The position numbers and the translations under genes are program-made. Source: an uncultured Selenomonadales bacterium (GTDB lineage Bacteria; Bacillota; Negativicutes; Selenomonadales; Selenomonadaceae). Taken from it: a stretch of DNA of 64,000 nt. The stretch is taken from assembly GCA_947165145.1 (NCBI GenBank), contig CAMUZG010000002.1, forward strand, positions 50,029 to 114,028. The letters are read 5' to 3'. The notes beneath the pieces are model-generated. The model saw nothing but the letters and a program-made list of their open reading frames with translations. It did no database searches and had not been told where the DNA came from. Positions 55,901 through 64,000 of this stretch are shown here, piece by piece (position 1 is the stretch's first letter; every line of letters begins with the position of its first letter).

Positions 55901-57499
55901 CTGAGATTTTCGGAGAGCAACGAATATCTGGCGTACACCAACATTTACGGCAACGACGCGCTTGAAATTAACGTCAACCTGCGCGAGTTCAACAGCTTCA
56001 AAGATACCGATTACGATTGCTACAACACGAGCGGCAACATTCAGTTGGACAGGACTTTCACGCACGAGACGGTTCACGCCATCATGATGAGCAAGTACTT
56101 GAGCAAGTTCAACAACCTGCCGCAATTTTTCACGGAAGGTATCGCGGAACTTGTTCACGGCATTGACGATAAGCGCACGAACAATATTGAACAGCTCGCG
56201 GGCGACGCCGACTTTTTGAAAAGCAAGTTGAGCATGTCATCGGGCACGGGCGACAGTCCAAGCTACGCGGCGGGTTATATGTTGATGCGTTATCTTGCCA
56301 AACAGAGCGCGACTTCAAGCAACGCCAGTCCCGCGACGAAAATTTTGGCTACGAAACGTTCGTTCGCAAAAGGTATCACTGCCAAAGACACGACGTTGAC
56401 TTTTTCCACGCAATTCACGGGCAAAAAGCTCAATATGTCAAATTACGCGTCAAACCTCGTTAAAGCCGACGCCTCCAAATTGACGAAAGCCGTCAACATT
56501 TTCGGCAACAAGAACAACAATTTTATTCTCGGCGGCAAAGGCGGGGATTATCTCGCAGGCGTCGCGGGCAACGACAAAATCAGCGGCAATGCGGGCGATG
56601 ACACTTTGTCGGGCGGCAGCGGCAATGACAGCCTCAACGGCGGCGCAGGCAAAGATTCGATTTACTCCGGCACGGGCAACAACACAGTCACGGGCGGCAG
56701 TGGTAACGACATATTCATTTACGAAGGCGGCAAGTTGTTGATAACCGATTACGCGGCGAGCGACAAGCTCAAACTTTCTAACGCGTCGATTAAAAGTTCG
56801 TCAGTCAGCGGCTCTGATGTCATCTTCACGACGAGTAGCGGCTCAATCACAGTCACGGGCGGCGCGAGCACTTCAATCACGCTCATTGACAAAGACGACA
56901 AGCAAAGCTCATCGATTTACAGTTCTGAAAGCGGCAAGACTTTGACCGTGAAGAAAACGCCCGTAACGCTCAGTTCAAGCTATCAAAACGCGGACGCCTC
57001 AGGTCTCATGAAGTCAGTCCAAATCACAGGCAACGCTCAGAACAATTCAATCAAGGGCGGCTCAATCAACGACACAATCAGCGGCATGGCTGGTTACGAC
57101 AAACTCTACGGCATGGCTGGTTACGACAAGCTTTACGGTCAAGCAGGCAACGATTCCTTGTACGGCGGTTACGGCAATGATTCACTCTGGGGCGGCTTCG
57201 GCAACGACCTGCTCAAAGGCGGCGCAGGCAACGATTACCTCAAAGGCGGCGACGGTAACGACACTTTTGTTTACGGCGACGGAGACGGCAAAGACACAAT
57301 CAGCGGCTTCGAGAACGGCGATTTGTTGAAGATCACGGGCGCATTCTCAATGTCGTACAGCAGCTCCAAGAACGAAATTTACTTCAAAGTCGGCTCGACT
57401 GCCAAAGCTATTACGCTCACCGATTTCGGCGACACGACTACTTTCCACGTAAACAACGATACCTATCAACTCAGCGGATCAAAACTCGTCAAGCAATAA
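52904..57499 (+). CDS. second giant RTX-repeat protein with gluzincin protease domain
   Basis: 1531 aa, a paralogue of the preceding giant gene. Residues about 1-820 are RTX-like repeats (GGYGNDTVYG, GGTGDDSIN). The central domain (about 830-1150) has HETVH (1054-1058) and LPQFFTEGIAEL with Glu1078. A second RTX block and a C-terminal cap (GDTTTFHVNNDTYQLSG) match the first protein. ATG 52904 has AAGGGG nine bases upstream. The FDLQRF motif is missing: the protein begins MPTTKNGTSGNDNISNS. The repeat units are more diverged than in the first protein, with no long identical blocks. Confidence 0.87.
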   Translation: MPTTKNGTSGNDNISNSAAEVIIYGYGGKDSIYNSGANVSLDGGTGDDSINNWGSNSNVKGNDGNDYIYNSSLASGSLVDGSAGNDTIRNIADKTDILGGNGDDSIINWGNNVTVTAGYGNDTIINRAYTSNTLWGKNALLSGGHGNDVISLTGGAKNIHVYGGYGNDTVYGDSVTGHTYHYSGGNDLIKNWRSDGKISLLNGTSYTRATTASGDVVITTADGTLTLEKASGKTVSITGGVLSASGKDIRNTTNHTALTGTAYNDTITNRGENVTIHAHGGNDSINSRGARTTINAGDGNDTVLVTASNNVLYMGAGDDSININSSVNGSNVQCGSGNDRVTNWGKNVYISADTGNDYVYNSSLATNAVIYGGADKDTIVNYATKVFINSGTEDDSIIAWGTNGSIDASDGNDTVLVGANNNYVSLGAGDDSVGINSSVTGGTVDGGTGNDRFNNWGKNIYLTAGAGNDYVYNSSTASGAVIYLGAGTDTVNNAAANVTISCSADNDRISLGATATNNVISYWSGNGNDKIYGFKANSTLRIDGGRGSCSTAKSGDNVIVKVGDNKVTLFGAANLSKINVDGDVAIPVGKSIVSSNSNVTLSGTGYIDTINSSGSKVSINAFNGDDLINLTYRTTLESNNVTVIAGLGNDKIYMGGTNSYVYGMEGNDTIVGHQSNGTVFGGVGNDVITGDHYKAQIYGGPGDDSISITDYWYNTISGGDGSDTIVIAGGGQHSVNSGAGSDRISLGSAVNSTIFYASGDGYDTVWGFDSTDVLSIAGGNYTSVKSGNDIRFNVGSQSILLKDVVKFGSITVNGKSITIGEDKTITPQTFIKKFMKTLDDTNSTDARTLLDAAVKTASNGKFTTIAKAIDAMVEDCKNSASGEDFLLKYCGISLDNDDTGAISGSDAGGSTTKTITSVIPENGKIQSLSGTQYNSFSVYYDNKFSGLTVYFNDVGTVTNDKQHVMDCVYTWWASAALKLINESYGYNFSDSNAKYKKLYLRFSESNEYLAYTNIYGNDALEINVNLREFNSFKDTDYDCYNTSGNIQLDRTFTHETVHAIMMSKYLSKFNNLPQFFTEGIAELVHGIDDKRTNNIEQLAGDADFLKSKLSMSSGTGDSPSYAAGYMLMRYLAKQSATSSNASPATKILATKRSFAKGITAKDTTLTFSTQFTGKKLNMSNYASNLVKADASKLTKAVNIFGNKNNNFILGGKGGDYLAGVAGNDKISGNAGDDTLSGGSGNDSLNGGAGKDSIYSGTGNNTVTGGSGNDIFIYEGGKLLITDYAASDKLKLSNASIKSSSVSGSDVIFTTSSGSITVTGGASTSITLIDKDDKQSSSIYSSESGKTLTVKKTPVTLSSSYQNADASGLMKSVQITGNAQNNSIKGGSINDTISGMAGYDKLYGMAGYDKLYGQAGNDSLYGGYGNDSLWGGFGNDLLKGGAGNDYLKGGDGNDTFVYGDGDGKDTISGFENGDLLKITGAFSMSYSSSKNEIYFKVGSTAKAITLTDFGDTTTFHVNNDTYQLSGSKLVKQ

Positions 57500-57518
57500 A
57501 CTCAACGCATAAAAAAAT

Positions 57519-57546
57519 TATCCCCTGCAAAGTCGCGGGGGATTTT
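57519..57546 (+). terminator. Rho-independent terminator after the second RTX gene
   Basis: ATCCCC and GGGGAT arms with an 11-base loop, then a T run. The A run on the other side allows action on the minus strand for rfbC. Confidence 0.85.
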
Positions 57547-57563
57547 TTGTTGAAACATTAATT

Positions 57564-58124
57564 TCAGCTGAAACGCAATTCGCCACGAGTCAGGCGTTCG
57601 CGGAGTGTGGGAGCTTTAGCGTCTTTGTCGGCAAGAATCGTCGGCGCGAAGGGCCAATCAATTCCAATTTCCGAATCGTCCCAACGAATGTTGCCGTCAC
57701 AAGTCGGCGCGTAGAAATTATCGGCTTTGTATTGAATCTCCACGTCGTCAGTCAGCGTGATGAAACCGTGAGCAAATCCGCGCGGAATTAACAACTGCTT
57801 TTTATTCTCGGCGGTGAGTTCGACTGCAACCCATTTGGCAAAAGTCGCGGAGCCTTCGCGAATGTCAACTGCCACGTCAAGAAGTTTGCCGCAGGTACAA
57901 CGGACGAGTTTTGCTTGGGCGAAAGGTGCCGTCTGATAGTGCAGTCCGCGCAGAGTGCCGCGTTGTGCGGAATAAGATTGATTGTCCTGCACGAAGTTAA
58001 AGTTCAAGCCGACCGCCTCGAATTTCGCCGCCGACCACGTTTCCATAAACCAACCACGCGCGTCGCCGAAAACTTTCGGTTCAAGAATCAGCACGCCGTC
58101 GAGAGATGTCTTTGTCACTTGCAT
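57564..58124 (-). CDS. rfbC: dTDP-4-dehydrorhamnose 3,5-epimerase
   Basis: 186 aa, normal length. Cupin-type epimerase with DARGWFMETW, FVQDNQSYSAQRGTLRGLHYQ (catalytic His), VDIREGSATF and IPRGFAHGF. It makes dTDP-4-keto-L-rhamnose for surface polysaccharide. ATG 58124 has GGAGG upstream. It stands alone, without rfbA, B or D nearby; promoter at 58156-58184. Confidence 0.95.
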   Translation of the reverse strand: MQVTKTSLDGVLILEPKVFGDARGWFMETWSAAKFEAVGLNFNFVQDNQSYSAQRGTLRGLHYQTAPFAQAKLVRCTCGKLLDVAVDIREGSATFAKWVAVELTAENKKQLLIPRGFAHGFITLTDDVEIQYKADNFYAPTCDGNIRWDDSEIGIDWPFAPTILADKDAKAPTLRERLTRGELRFS

Positions 58125-58155
58125 GAAATTCGCCTCCAAAAATTTTGTCGAGTGC

Positions 58156-58184
58156 AGTTTATCCGTTTTGACTTTTACCGTCAA
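58156..58184 (-). promoter_or_regulatory. promoter of rfbC
   Basis: Minus strand TTGACG (58184-58179), 17-base spacer, TAAACT (58161-58156). Confidence 0.65.
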
Positions 58185-58257
58185 TAATCATACCTTGCTA
58201 GCCGTTAAGCTCAAAAGAATTTTAAAGTACTTCAATAACACGCTTGAATTTGCCGCC

Positions 58258-58286
58258 TTGACGATACCGTGAAGATGTTTTATTAT
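58258..58286 (+). promoter_or_regulatory. promoter of the S55 peptidase gene
   Basis: TTGACG (58258-58263), 17-base spacer, TATTAT (58281-58286), about 50 bases before the start. Confidence 0.75.
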
Positions 58287-58339
58287 GCCTTGGATTAATC
58301 ATTTGTTAAAGATTTTTGTGTCTGAATGGAGTGAAAGAC

Positions 58340-60184
58340 TTGCAGAAATCATTTGTGAAATTATTTTTCATACTCGTGCTGATATTTTTTATCGCGCCGC
58401 GACCAGTGCAGGCAATGCCCGAAATTTTCCCGTTCAATCAAATAAAGAGCGGCATGAGCGGCAAAGCTTATACCGTCGTCGACAACAGCGGCAAGATTGA
58501 ACAGTTCGACGTTAATATTGTCGGCGTGACTGACGAAGGCAAAGGCTCCATGCGCAAAATTATGGCGGAAGTCTCTGGCGATGTCATCGATCAAACAGGA
58601 GGTCTTCTGCACGGCATGAGCGGCAGTCCCGTTTATATCAACGGCAAACTCGTCGGTGCTCTCGCCAATGGCTTCAAAGGCATGAACCCGCGCATTGCTC
58701 TCATTACGCCGATTGAAGACATGATGGAGCTTTGGAATTTGCCCGACCCCAAGGCTCAAATCAATTTCTTGAAAATTTCCAAGGAAATTGAGTACAAAGA
58801 GAATGAAGCCAAAAATAAAGCCGTAGCAGACAAAAAAACTACGGAACAACCTACAGAACAACCTGCGGAACAGCCTACAGAACAAGTTGACCCCGTTGTT
58901 GATGAGGATAATACTGAAGAGCTCGAAGTTTTTTATTTTGACGATTTCGACACGAACAGCACGAAGTTTCTTCGCCGCGAACTGCAACCGTTTGGCATGA
59001 AAAATTTGCTGTCCACCGCCTCTTCTGCCAAACGCGGTATTGATCCCGATGCAACGCTTGAGCCTGGCTCCGCACTTGGTGTCGCGCTCATTTACGGCGA
59101 TTTTTCACTCGGTGCAACGGGCACAGTCACTGCCGTCAACGGCAAAAACATTCTCGCCTTCGGACATTCCTTCTTGCACGCCGGCAACGTCAACTATTTC
59201 ATGACGGAAGCGTCGGTCATCGGCTCCGTCAGCGGTTCCGCAGACAATGGCGCTAAGCTTGCGGGTATCGGGCACATCATCGGGCGCGTCAATCAAGATC
59301 GCGAATCGGGCATTTCGGGTATACTCGGCATGTTCCCTGCCTCCATTCCCATGACCGTAACCGTACACGACAATTTGAGCGACAGAACCGAAACTTACAA
59401 CGCGTCGATTGCTTACAATGAAAATCTTGTCCCGAAACTCGGTGCGGTCGTTGCTTACAGCGCGCTCAGCAAGATGGCAGATTCTTTGGCGGAAACCACC
59501 GTTAACATCGAATTCAAAATCAAAACGGACTCGATTAAAAGCGGCGAATTGGTGCGCAGAAATATGTTCTACAACCCCACGGATGTCGGACAAGTCGCTA
59601 TCGTCGAACTCATGCAAGCTCTTAATCTCGTTTGCTCTAACACAAAGGAAGAATCGAATATTTTTGGCGTTGACGTGAACATTGACTTCGACGCGGAACG
59701 GCGCACGGCGTCAATCGTTTCAATTAAGCCCGACAAAAAGAAGGTCAAACCTGGCGATACCGTCAATCTCACGGTTGAATTGCAACCTTATCGCAAACCC
59801 GTCGAGAAAGTCGTTTTGCCCTACACGGTTCCTTTGACGGCGCAACAAGGCAGTCTTGCTTTGGAAATTCACGGCGGCGCACTCGTGCCCGTCAATCAAT
59901 CGAATTCGGGCGGCGGCATCACGGCGGATTCCAATCGTAGCTACGAAGACAAAATCAAAGACTTCCTCAAGACCGGCAAAAATTATCAGCTCGTCGTTGA
60001 AGTCGTCAACTCGACCGAAGGCAAAAGCAAACGTCAACTGCGCAAGGAAATTGCTCAAGCCAGACGAATTCAGGAGCGTTTGAAAAAGGAAGGCAAGACC
60101 ATAAAGCAAGCCGAAAACAAAGTTGACACGAATTATATCGTTGATAACGTTATGCGCACAATTCTCAGCGTAGGAAAAGCTTGA
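58340..60184 (+). CDS. SpoIVB-type S55 peptidase domain protein, secreted
   Basis: 614 aa. A signal peptide (about 1-27, KLFFILVLIFFIAPRPVQA) is followed by a segment with GGLLHGMSGSPVYINGKLVG (Ser motif 92-97) and, after a Gln/Pro/Thr/Glu linker (about 155-195), a segment with AFGHSF (His276) and GIGHIIGRVNQDRESGI. Together these are the S55 peptidase hallmarks, but with Ser before His, the reverse of SpoIVB. The C-terminal 200 residues include an Ig-like stretch (VKPGDTVNLTVELQPY) and a basic helix. TTG 58340 has GGAG eight bases upstream. It is likely an extracytoplasmic serine protease; no sporulation genes are nearby. Confidence 0.82.
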   Translation: MQKSFVKLFFILVLIFFIAPRPVQAMPEIFPFNQIKSGMSGKAYTVVDNSGKIEQFDVNIVGVTDEGKGSMRKIMAEVSGDVIDQTGGLLHGMSGSPVYINGKLVGALANGFKGMNPRIALITPIEDMMELWNLPDPKAQINFLKISKEIEYKENEAKNKAVADKKTTEQPTEQPAEQPTEQVDPVVDEDNTEELEVFYFDDFDTNSTKFLRRELQPFGMKNLLSTASSAKRGIDPDATLEPGSALGVALIYGDFSLGATGTVTAVNGKNILAFGHSFLHAGNVNYFMTEASVIGSVSGSADNGAKLAGIGHIIGRVNQDRESGISGILGMFPASIPMTVTVHDNLSDRTETYNASIAYNENLVPKLGAVVAYSALSKMADSLAETTVNIEFKIKTDSIKSGELVRRNMFYNPTDVGQVAIVELMQALNLVCSNTKEESNIFGVDVNIDFDAERRTASIVSIKPDKKKVKPGDTVNLTVELQPYRKPVEKVVLPYTVPLTAQQGSLALEIHGGALVPVNQSNSGGGITADSNRSYEDKIKDFLKTGKNYQLVVEVVNSTEGKSKRQLRKEIAQARRIQERLKKEGKTIKQAENKVDTNYIVDNVMRTILSVGKA

Positions 60185-60268
60185 TTCAATTTGGAATTAG
60201 GAATTTGGAATGTGGAATTATTGACGCCGTTCAATTCCTAATTCCCAATTCCACATTCCTAATTGTTT
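60185..60268 (+). repeat. inverted heptanucleotide repeats upstream of murA
   Basis: GGAATTA/GGAATTT/GGAATGT units, a TATTGACGCCG spacer, then complementary AATTCCT/AATTCCC/ACATTCC units. The two halves can pair into a long stem in front of murA. Confidence 0.8.
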
Positions 60269-60287
60269 AATCGGGAGGATTGAGATT

Positions 60288-61553
60288 TTGGAGAGACTTA
60301 TCATAAAAGGCGGCAATCGTTTGAGCGGCACTGTTAAAATCAGCGGCGCAAAAAATGCCGTCCTCCCTGTCATAGCTGCGACTCTTCTCGGTCAAGACAG
60401 GGAAACTTGTTTAGACGAAGTGCCCAACCTCGACGACGTTCGCACAATCAGCGAAGTACTTCGTACACTCGGCGTCAAGGTTCGCCACGAGCCGCAAAAT
60501 AGTAAATTGTTCGTCGACGCCTCGACGATTGAAAATATAACCGCGCCTTACGACCTCGTCCGCAGAATGCGTGCGTCATTTCTGATCATGGGTCCGTTGA
60601 TTGCACGTTTGGGCAAAGCGAAAATTTCACTGCCAGGCGGTTGCGCTATCGGTACTCGTCCGATTGATTTGCACTTGAAAGGTTTTGAAGCTCTCGGCGC
60701 GAAAATTTCAATCGGTCACGGCTACATTGAAGCGACTGCCCCCGACGGCTTGAAAGGTGCGCAGATTTATCTTGACTTCCCGTCAGTCGGTGCGACCGAA
60801 AATATTTTAATGGCGGCGTCAATGGCGGAAGGTCAAACTATCATCGAAAACCCCGCGCAGGAACCGGAGATCGTCGACCTTGCCAACTATCTGAACATCA
60901 TGGGCGCAAAAATTCGCGGCGCAGGCACCAACGTCATCAAAGTCGAAGGCTCAAAGAAATTAGTTGCTCGCGACTACACGATAATCCCCGACCGAATCGA
61001 GGCGGGAACCTACATGATTGCCGCAGCAATGACCCAAGGCGACGTTTACATTGCCAACGCAATCAGCGAACACTTGAAACCTGTTATTGCCAAACTCAAG
61101 GAAGCGGGCGTGAATGTTATCGAGGACGTGGACGGAATTCGTGTCATCTGCGACAGGCGACCGCGTGCCGTCGACATCAAGACTTTGCCTTATCCTGGCT
61201 TCCCGACCGATATGCAAGCGCAGTTCATGGCGATGTTGACGATTGCTGAAGGTACGAGCATGGTCACCGAAACTGTCTTTGAGAATCGTTTTATGCACGT
61301 CGACGAATTGCGACGTATGGGTGCGAAGATTAAAATTGACGGGCGAACTTCCGTCGTTGAAGGACAATACAAATTGACGGGCTGCCAAGTCAAAGCGACT
61401 GACCTGCGTGCTGGTGCGGCGATTGTTTTGGCAGCACTCGTTGCGGAAGGCGAAACTCAAGTCGGCTACATTCACCACATTGACCGCGGCTATGATAATC
61501 TTGTTCAAAAGCTCGTGAGCTTAGGCGCAGACATTAGACGCGTCGACAACTGA
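60288..61553 (+). CDS. murA: UDP-N-acetylglucosamine 1-carboxyvinyltransferase MurA
   Basis: 421 aa, normal length. N-terminal [20 protein letters not shown], fosfomycin-type catalytic Cys in [13 protein letters not shown], and C-terminal [19 protein letters not shown]. It catalyses the first committed step of peptidoglycan precursor synthesis with phosphoenolpyruvate. The Cys makes it fosfomycin-sensitive in principle. TTG 60288 has GGGAGG upstream. Followed by the three-hairpin element, whose last hairpin with a T run can end the transcript. Confidence 0.97.
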   Translation: MERLIIKGGNRLSGTVKISGAKNAVLPVIAATLLGQDRETCLDEVPNLDDVRTISEVLRTLGVKVRHEPQNSKLFVDASTIENITAPYDLVRRMRASFLIMGPLIARLGKAKISLPGGCAIGTRPIDLHLKGFEALGAKISIGHGYIEATAPDGLKGAQIYLDFPSVGATENILMAASMAEGQTIIENPAQEPEIVDLANYLNIMGAKIRGAGTNVIKVEGSKKLVARDYTIIPDRIEAGTYMIAAAMTQGDVYIANAISEHLKPVIAKLKEAGVNVIEDVDGIRVICDRRPRAVDIKTLPYPGFPTDMQAQFMAMLTIAEGTSMVTETVFENRFMHVDELRRMGAKIKIDGRTSVVEGQYKLTGCQVKATDLRAGAAIVLAALVAEGETQVGYIHHIDRGYDNLVQKLVSLGADIRRVDN

Positions 61554-61565
61554 AATTTTTTTAAT

Positions 61566-61737
61566 CTACTTTCTTTTGCTTGCCCAAAAGAAAGTAGCAA
61601 AGAAAAGGGCACCTCGCGGGGGCGGTTAATCATAAAACTCATCTCACCGTTTGATAGCCGCGAGTCGTGGTGTCGCCTTCGAAAACATCACGTTTTCTGG
61701 GCGACGGAGGAGCCGTCATCCTTGACGGCTCCTTTTT
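61566..61737 (+). repeat. three-hairpin dispersed element, copy 2
   Basis: Hairpin A: arms 61566-61578 and 61585-61597, 13-bp perfect stem, loop CTTGCC. Then AGAAAAGGGCACCTCGCGGG, a variable spacer, hairpin B 61672-61705 (outer GTCGCC/GGCGAC, inner GAAAAC/GTTTTC) and hairpin C: 61709-61717 with 61724-61732, loop ATCCTT, followed by TTTTT. Hairpin C with the T run is a standard terminator shape. Confidence 0.85.
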
Positions 61738-61765
61738 AACTTTAATTCACGGGAGGAACGATATT

Positions 61766-62839
61766 TTGTTTGTCAGAGGAGAGCTTGAAAAGATTGAACG
61801 CAAAGTTGAACGCGGCGAACGTCTTACTCGCGACGACGGCGAAAAATTATTTGCTTGCCACGAATTGAGTTGGCTCGGTGCGCTTGCTGACTTCGTGCGG
61901 AAAAAAATCTGCTGCGACGTCGTTTATTACAATGTCAACTGCCACGTCAACTTAACGAATATTTGCGTGTCGCGCTGCAAATTCTGCGCTTTCGGTCGCG
62001 ACGTTGAGACTCGTGGCTCCTACGCCATGACGATTGATGATGCTGTTAAACTCGTCGAGGAGGCGGCTGTTGATCCGAATTTGACGGGCTTGCACATTGT
62101 CAGCGGCTTGCACCCGACTTGGACGTTTGAAAATTATTTGGCGTTCGTTGAGACACTTCACCAAAAATTTCCCGCGCTGTACATCAAAGGTTTCACGGGC
62201 GTTGAAATTCAGCATTTCGCGGACATCAGCGGCTTGAGCGTCGAAGAAATTTTGCGGCGTTTAAAATCAGCGGGACTTCAATCGATTGCCGGCGGTGGCG
62301 CAGAAATTTTAACTGACCGCGTGAGAAATTTACTTTGCCCTAAAAAAGCGACTGCCGACCAATGGCTCAACGTCGCGCGAACTGCTCACAAGCTCGGAAT
62401 CAAAACGAATGCGTCCATGCTTTACGGGCACATTGAAACTTTATCCGAACGCGTCGAACATTTAATCAGACTGCGCGAACTTCAAGACGAGACGGGCGGT
62501 TTCCAAACGTTTATCTGCTTCCCGTTCCTGCCGAAGAACACCGCGCTTGAACGCGACATCAGACAAACGACAATGTGGGACGATTTGCGCACAATGGCGA
62601 TTTCGCGGCTCATGCTCGACAACTTTCGCAACATCAAAGCGTATTGGGTTATGCTGACGGTGCCCGTTGCGCAAGTCGCGTTGAGTTTCGGAGCGAACGA
62701 CATTGACGGCACGATTCACCGCGAAAACATTTTGCACGACGCAGGAGCCACATCACCGCGAAGTCTTGCCGAGGACGAAATTATCCGAATCATTCGCGAC
62801 GCGGGCAGAATTCCCGTCGCAACGGGAGGCAACGCATGA
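61766..62839 (+). CDS. mqnE: aminofutalosine synthase MqnE-like radical SAM enzyme, copy 1
   Basis: 357 aa. The radical SAM cluster motif is CVSRCKFCAF. MqnE-type landmarks follow: HIVSGLHPTWTFENY, IAGGGAEILTDRVR, NASMLYGHIETLSERVEHL and LRELQDETGGFQTF. MqnE joins 3-[(1-carboxyvinyl)oxy]benzoate to the adenosyl radical in the futalosine menaquinone route. TTG 61766 has GGGAGG nine bases upstream; a longer reading from 61667 begins inside the repeat element and is not real. Overlaps copy 2 by four bases (ATGA). Confidence 0.88.
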   Translation: MFVRGELEKIERKVERGERLTRDDGEKLFACHELSWLGALADFVRKKICCDVVYYNVNCHVNLTNICVSRCKFCAFGRDVETRGSYAMTIDDAVKLVEEAAVDPNLTGLHIVSGLHPTWTFENYLAFVETLHQKFPALYIKGFTGVEIQHFADISGLSVEEILRRLKSAGLQSIAGGGAEILTDRVRNLLCPKKATADQWLNVARTAHKLGIKTNASMLYGHIETLSERVEHLIRLRELQDETGGFQTFICFPFLPKNTALERDIRQTTMWDDLRTMAISRLMLDNFRNIKAYWVMLTVPVAQVALSFGANDIDGTIHRENILHDAGATSPRSLAEDEIIRIIRDAGRIPVATGGNA

Positions 62840-63915
62840 ACAGCTTACAATCCGCACACGAAAAAATTTCTTCACGCCAACGACTCAACCGCGATGAAAT
62901 TCTTGCGCTGTACGACGATAACGATTTGCTTTACTTGGCTGAATCTGCGCGGCAGGTCAAGGAGCTCAAGACGGGCAAGAAAATTTTTTACACGGTCAAC
63001 CGCCACATCAACTTAACCAACGTCTGCCGTGCGAATTGTCCGTTGTGCGCGTTCCAATGTCGGAGCGGCGACAATCACGCTTTTACGCTCGAACTCGACG
63101 ACGTGGAAAAAATGTTGCTCGACGCCGCGCAGGTTGAGGGCTTGTCCGAAATTCACATTGTCAGCTCGTTACACCCGACGAAAAATTTTTCTTACTACGT
63201 CGACACCGTTAAGCTCGTGAAAAAATTTTTGCCGAACGTCGGAATCAACGCGTTCACGCCCGTGGAAATCGTCAACTTCAGCGACATGAGCGGCTTGAGC
63301 GTCGCCGATGTTCTTCGCGAACTGATTGCCAACGGTGTCACGAGTTTGGCGGGCGGCGGCGCGGAAATTTTATCCGACCGTGTTCGAGAAATCATCTGCC
63401 CGAAAAAATGTTCTGCGGCTCAATGGCTTGAAGTCATGCGGACGGCTCACAATCTCGGCTTGCGAACGAACGCGTCAATCATGTACGGGCACATTGAGAC
63501 GATTGAAGAACGCGTCGACCACCTAATCAAACTGCGAGACTTGCAAGACGAAACGGGCGGCTTCGTGGCGATGATGCTGTTTCCATTCCACCCCGAAAAT
63601 ACCGAACTCGGCAAGCGATTCAATCTGCGGCGCGTCGGTTCGTGGGAAGATTTAAAAATGCTCGCGCTCAGTCGGTTGGTACTCGACAACTTCGACCACT
63701 TCAAGGCGTTTTGGGTCATGCTGACGTTGCCGATTGCGCAACTGGCTTTGAACTTCGGCGCGGACGATTTGGACGGCACACTCGGCGAAGAAAAAATCAT
63801 TCACGCGGCAGGAGCAAAATCCTCAACGGGAATCACGCGCGAAACTTTGGAAGAAATTATTTCGGAGACAGGATACACGCCCGTTGAACGCGACAGCTTT
63901 TACCAACCGATTTGA
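62836..63915 (+). CDS. MqnE-like radical SAM enzyme, copy 2
   Basis: 359 aa, paralogue of copy 1. Cluster motif CRANCPLCAF, then HIVSSLHPTKNFSYY, LAGGGAEILSDRVREI, NASIMYGHIETIEERVDHL and LRDLQDETGGF. It keeps every MqnE landmark I can place and lacks the QGG-type motif of MqnC, so it is not the cyclase. Its exact reaction may differ from that of copy 1. The ATG lies within the stop of copy 1, so expression is coupled. No other mqn gene follows in the remaining 85 bases. Confidence 0.85.
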   Translation: MNSLQSAHEKISSRQRLNRDEILALYDDNDLLYLAESARQVKELKTGKKIFYTVNRHINLTNVCRANCPLCAFQCRSGDNHAFTLELDDVEKMLLDAAQVEGLSEIHIVSSLHPTKNFSYYVDTVKLVKKFLPNVGINAFTPVEIVNFSDMSGLSVADVLRELIANGVTSLAGGGAEILSDRVREIICPKKCSAAQWLEVMRTAHNLGLRTNASIMYGHIETIEERVDHLIKLRDLQDETGGFVAMMLFPFHPENTELGKRFNLRRVGSWEDLKMLALSRLVLDNFDHFKAFWVMLTLPIAQLALNFGADDLDGTLGEEKIIHAAGAKSSTGITRETLEEIISETGYTPVERDSFYQPI

Positions 63916-64000
63916 ACGCGGCTATAACGTTCATTGCCCACGAAGCTAGGTAGTGTTCACACTAAAGAATCAACAATAAGTACAAAAAGAATAAAACCGG

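Noticed and set aside
47017..57499. Serralysin-type RTX proteases
   Set aside because: The motif is HExxH with a downstream Glu, not the metzincin HExxHxxGxxH, and it lies in the middle of the protein.
61667..61765. Upstream extension of the first MqnE protein
   Set aside because: These codons lie within hairpins B and C of the repeat element; TTG 61766 has a good RBS and family-consistent start.

Overview
The window reads as a chromosomal segment of a Negativicutes (Selenomonas-like) bacterium, a diderm member of the Firmicutes. The main evidence is an outer-membrane porin carrying an N-terminal SLH domain, ribosomal protein L27 with a Prp-cleaved N-terminal extension next to the prp protease gene, flagellar genes, a futalosine-type menaquinone gene pair and frequent TTG/GTG starts. 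Genus or species cannot be fixed from the sequence alone.

Layout. 1-5.2 kb: the 3' end of a CBS/CorC-type transporter gene, a repeat element, then fliI-fliJ-lytic transglycosylase-amidase-azlC-azlD on the plus strand. 5.2-7.8 kb: a minus-strand group (DUF3153-like lipoprotein, phoH, small protein, GntR regulator). 7.9-16.2 kb: a five-gene minus-strand operon driven by a near-consensus promoter: m5C DNA methyltransferase, GHKL/MORC-type ATPase, Z1 helicase, PD-(D/E)XK (DUF4420) nuclease and AIPR protein. It is a restriction/abortive-infection type defence system and the most interesting locus here. 16.3-20.1 kb: groES-groEL and the SLH porin. 20.2-29.2 kb: rimP-nusA-ylxR-infB, two tandem CstA-type transporters and ftsY. 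29.3-40.7 kb: mostly minus strand, with a DUF362 Tat lipoprotein, orphan proteins, a YbaK editing protein, SIMPL, GNAT, a surface-modification cluster (SDR epimerase, IspD-like cytidylyltransferase, two LicD proteins), cobA, an HD protein and hisZ. 40.7-46.8 kb: tRNA-Leu(CAA), rplU-prp-rpmA, a Tat flavodoxin lipoprotein, cbiK, glmM and rqcH. 47-57.5 kb: two very large RTX-repeat proteins, each with an embedded HExxH gluzincin protease domain. 57.5-64 kb: rfbC, a SpoIVB/S55-type peptidase, murA and two tandem MqnE-like radical SAM enzymes.

Non-coding structure is unusually rich. A roughly 170-bp element of three hairpins occurs twice in opposite orientation (622-786 and 61566-61737). Its stems differ between copies by paired, compensating changes. 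Families of heptanucleotide tandem repeats fill many intergenic gaps and in places supply the last codons of neighbouring genes. groES ends in a tail encoded by an antisense tRNA fragment. A 103-bp tandem duplication sits at the 3' end of cobA.

The first giant RTX protein begins with FDLQRFA, the same motif that forms the Prp cleavage site of L27 in this genome. This suggests that Prp, known for ribosomal and phage substrates, may also process a large surface or secreted protein.
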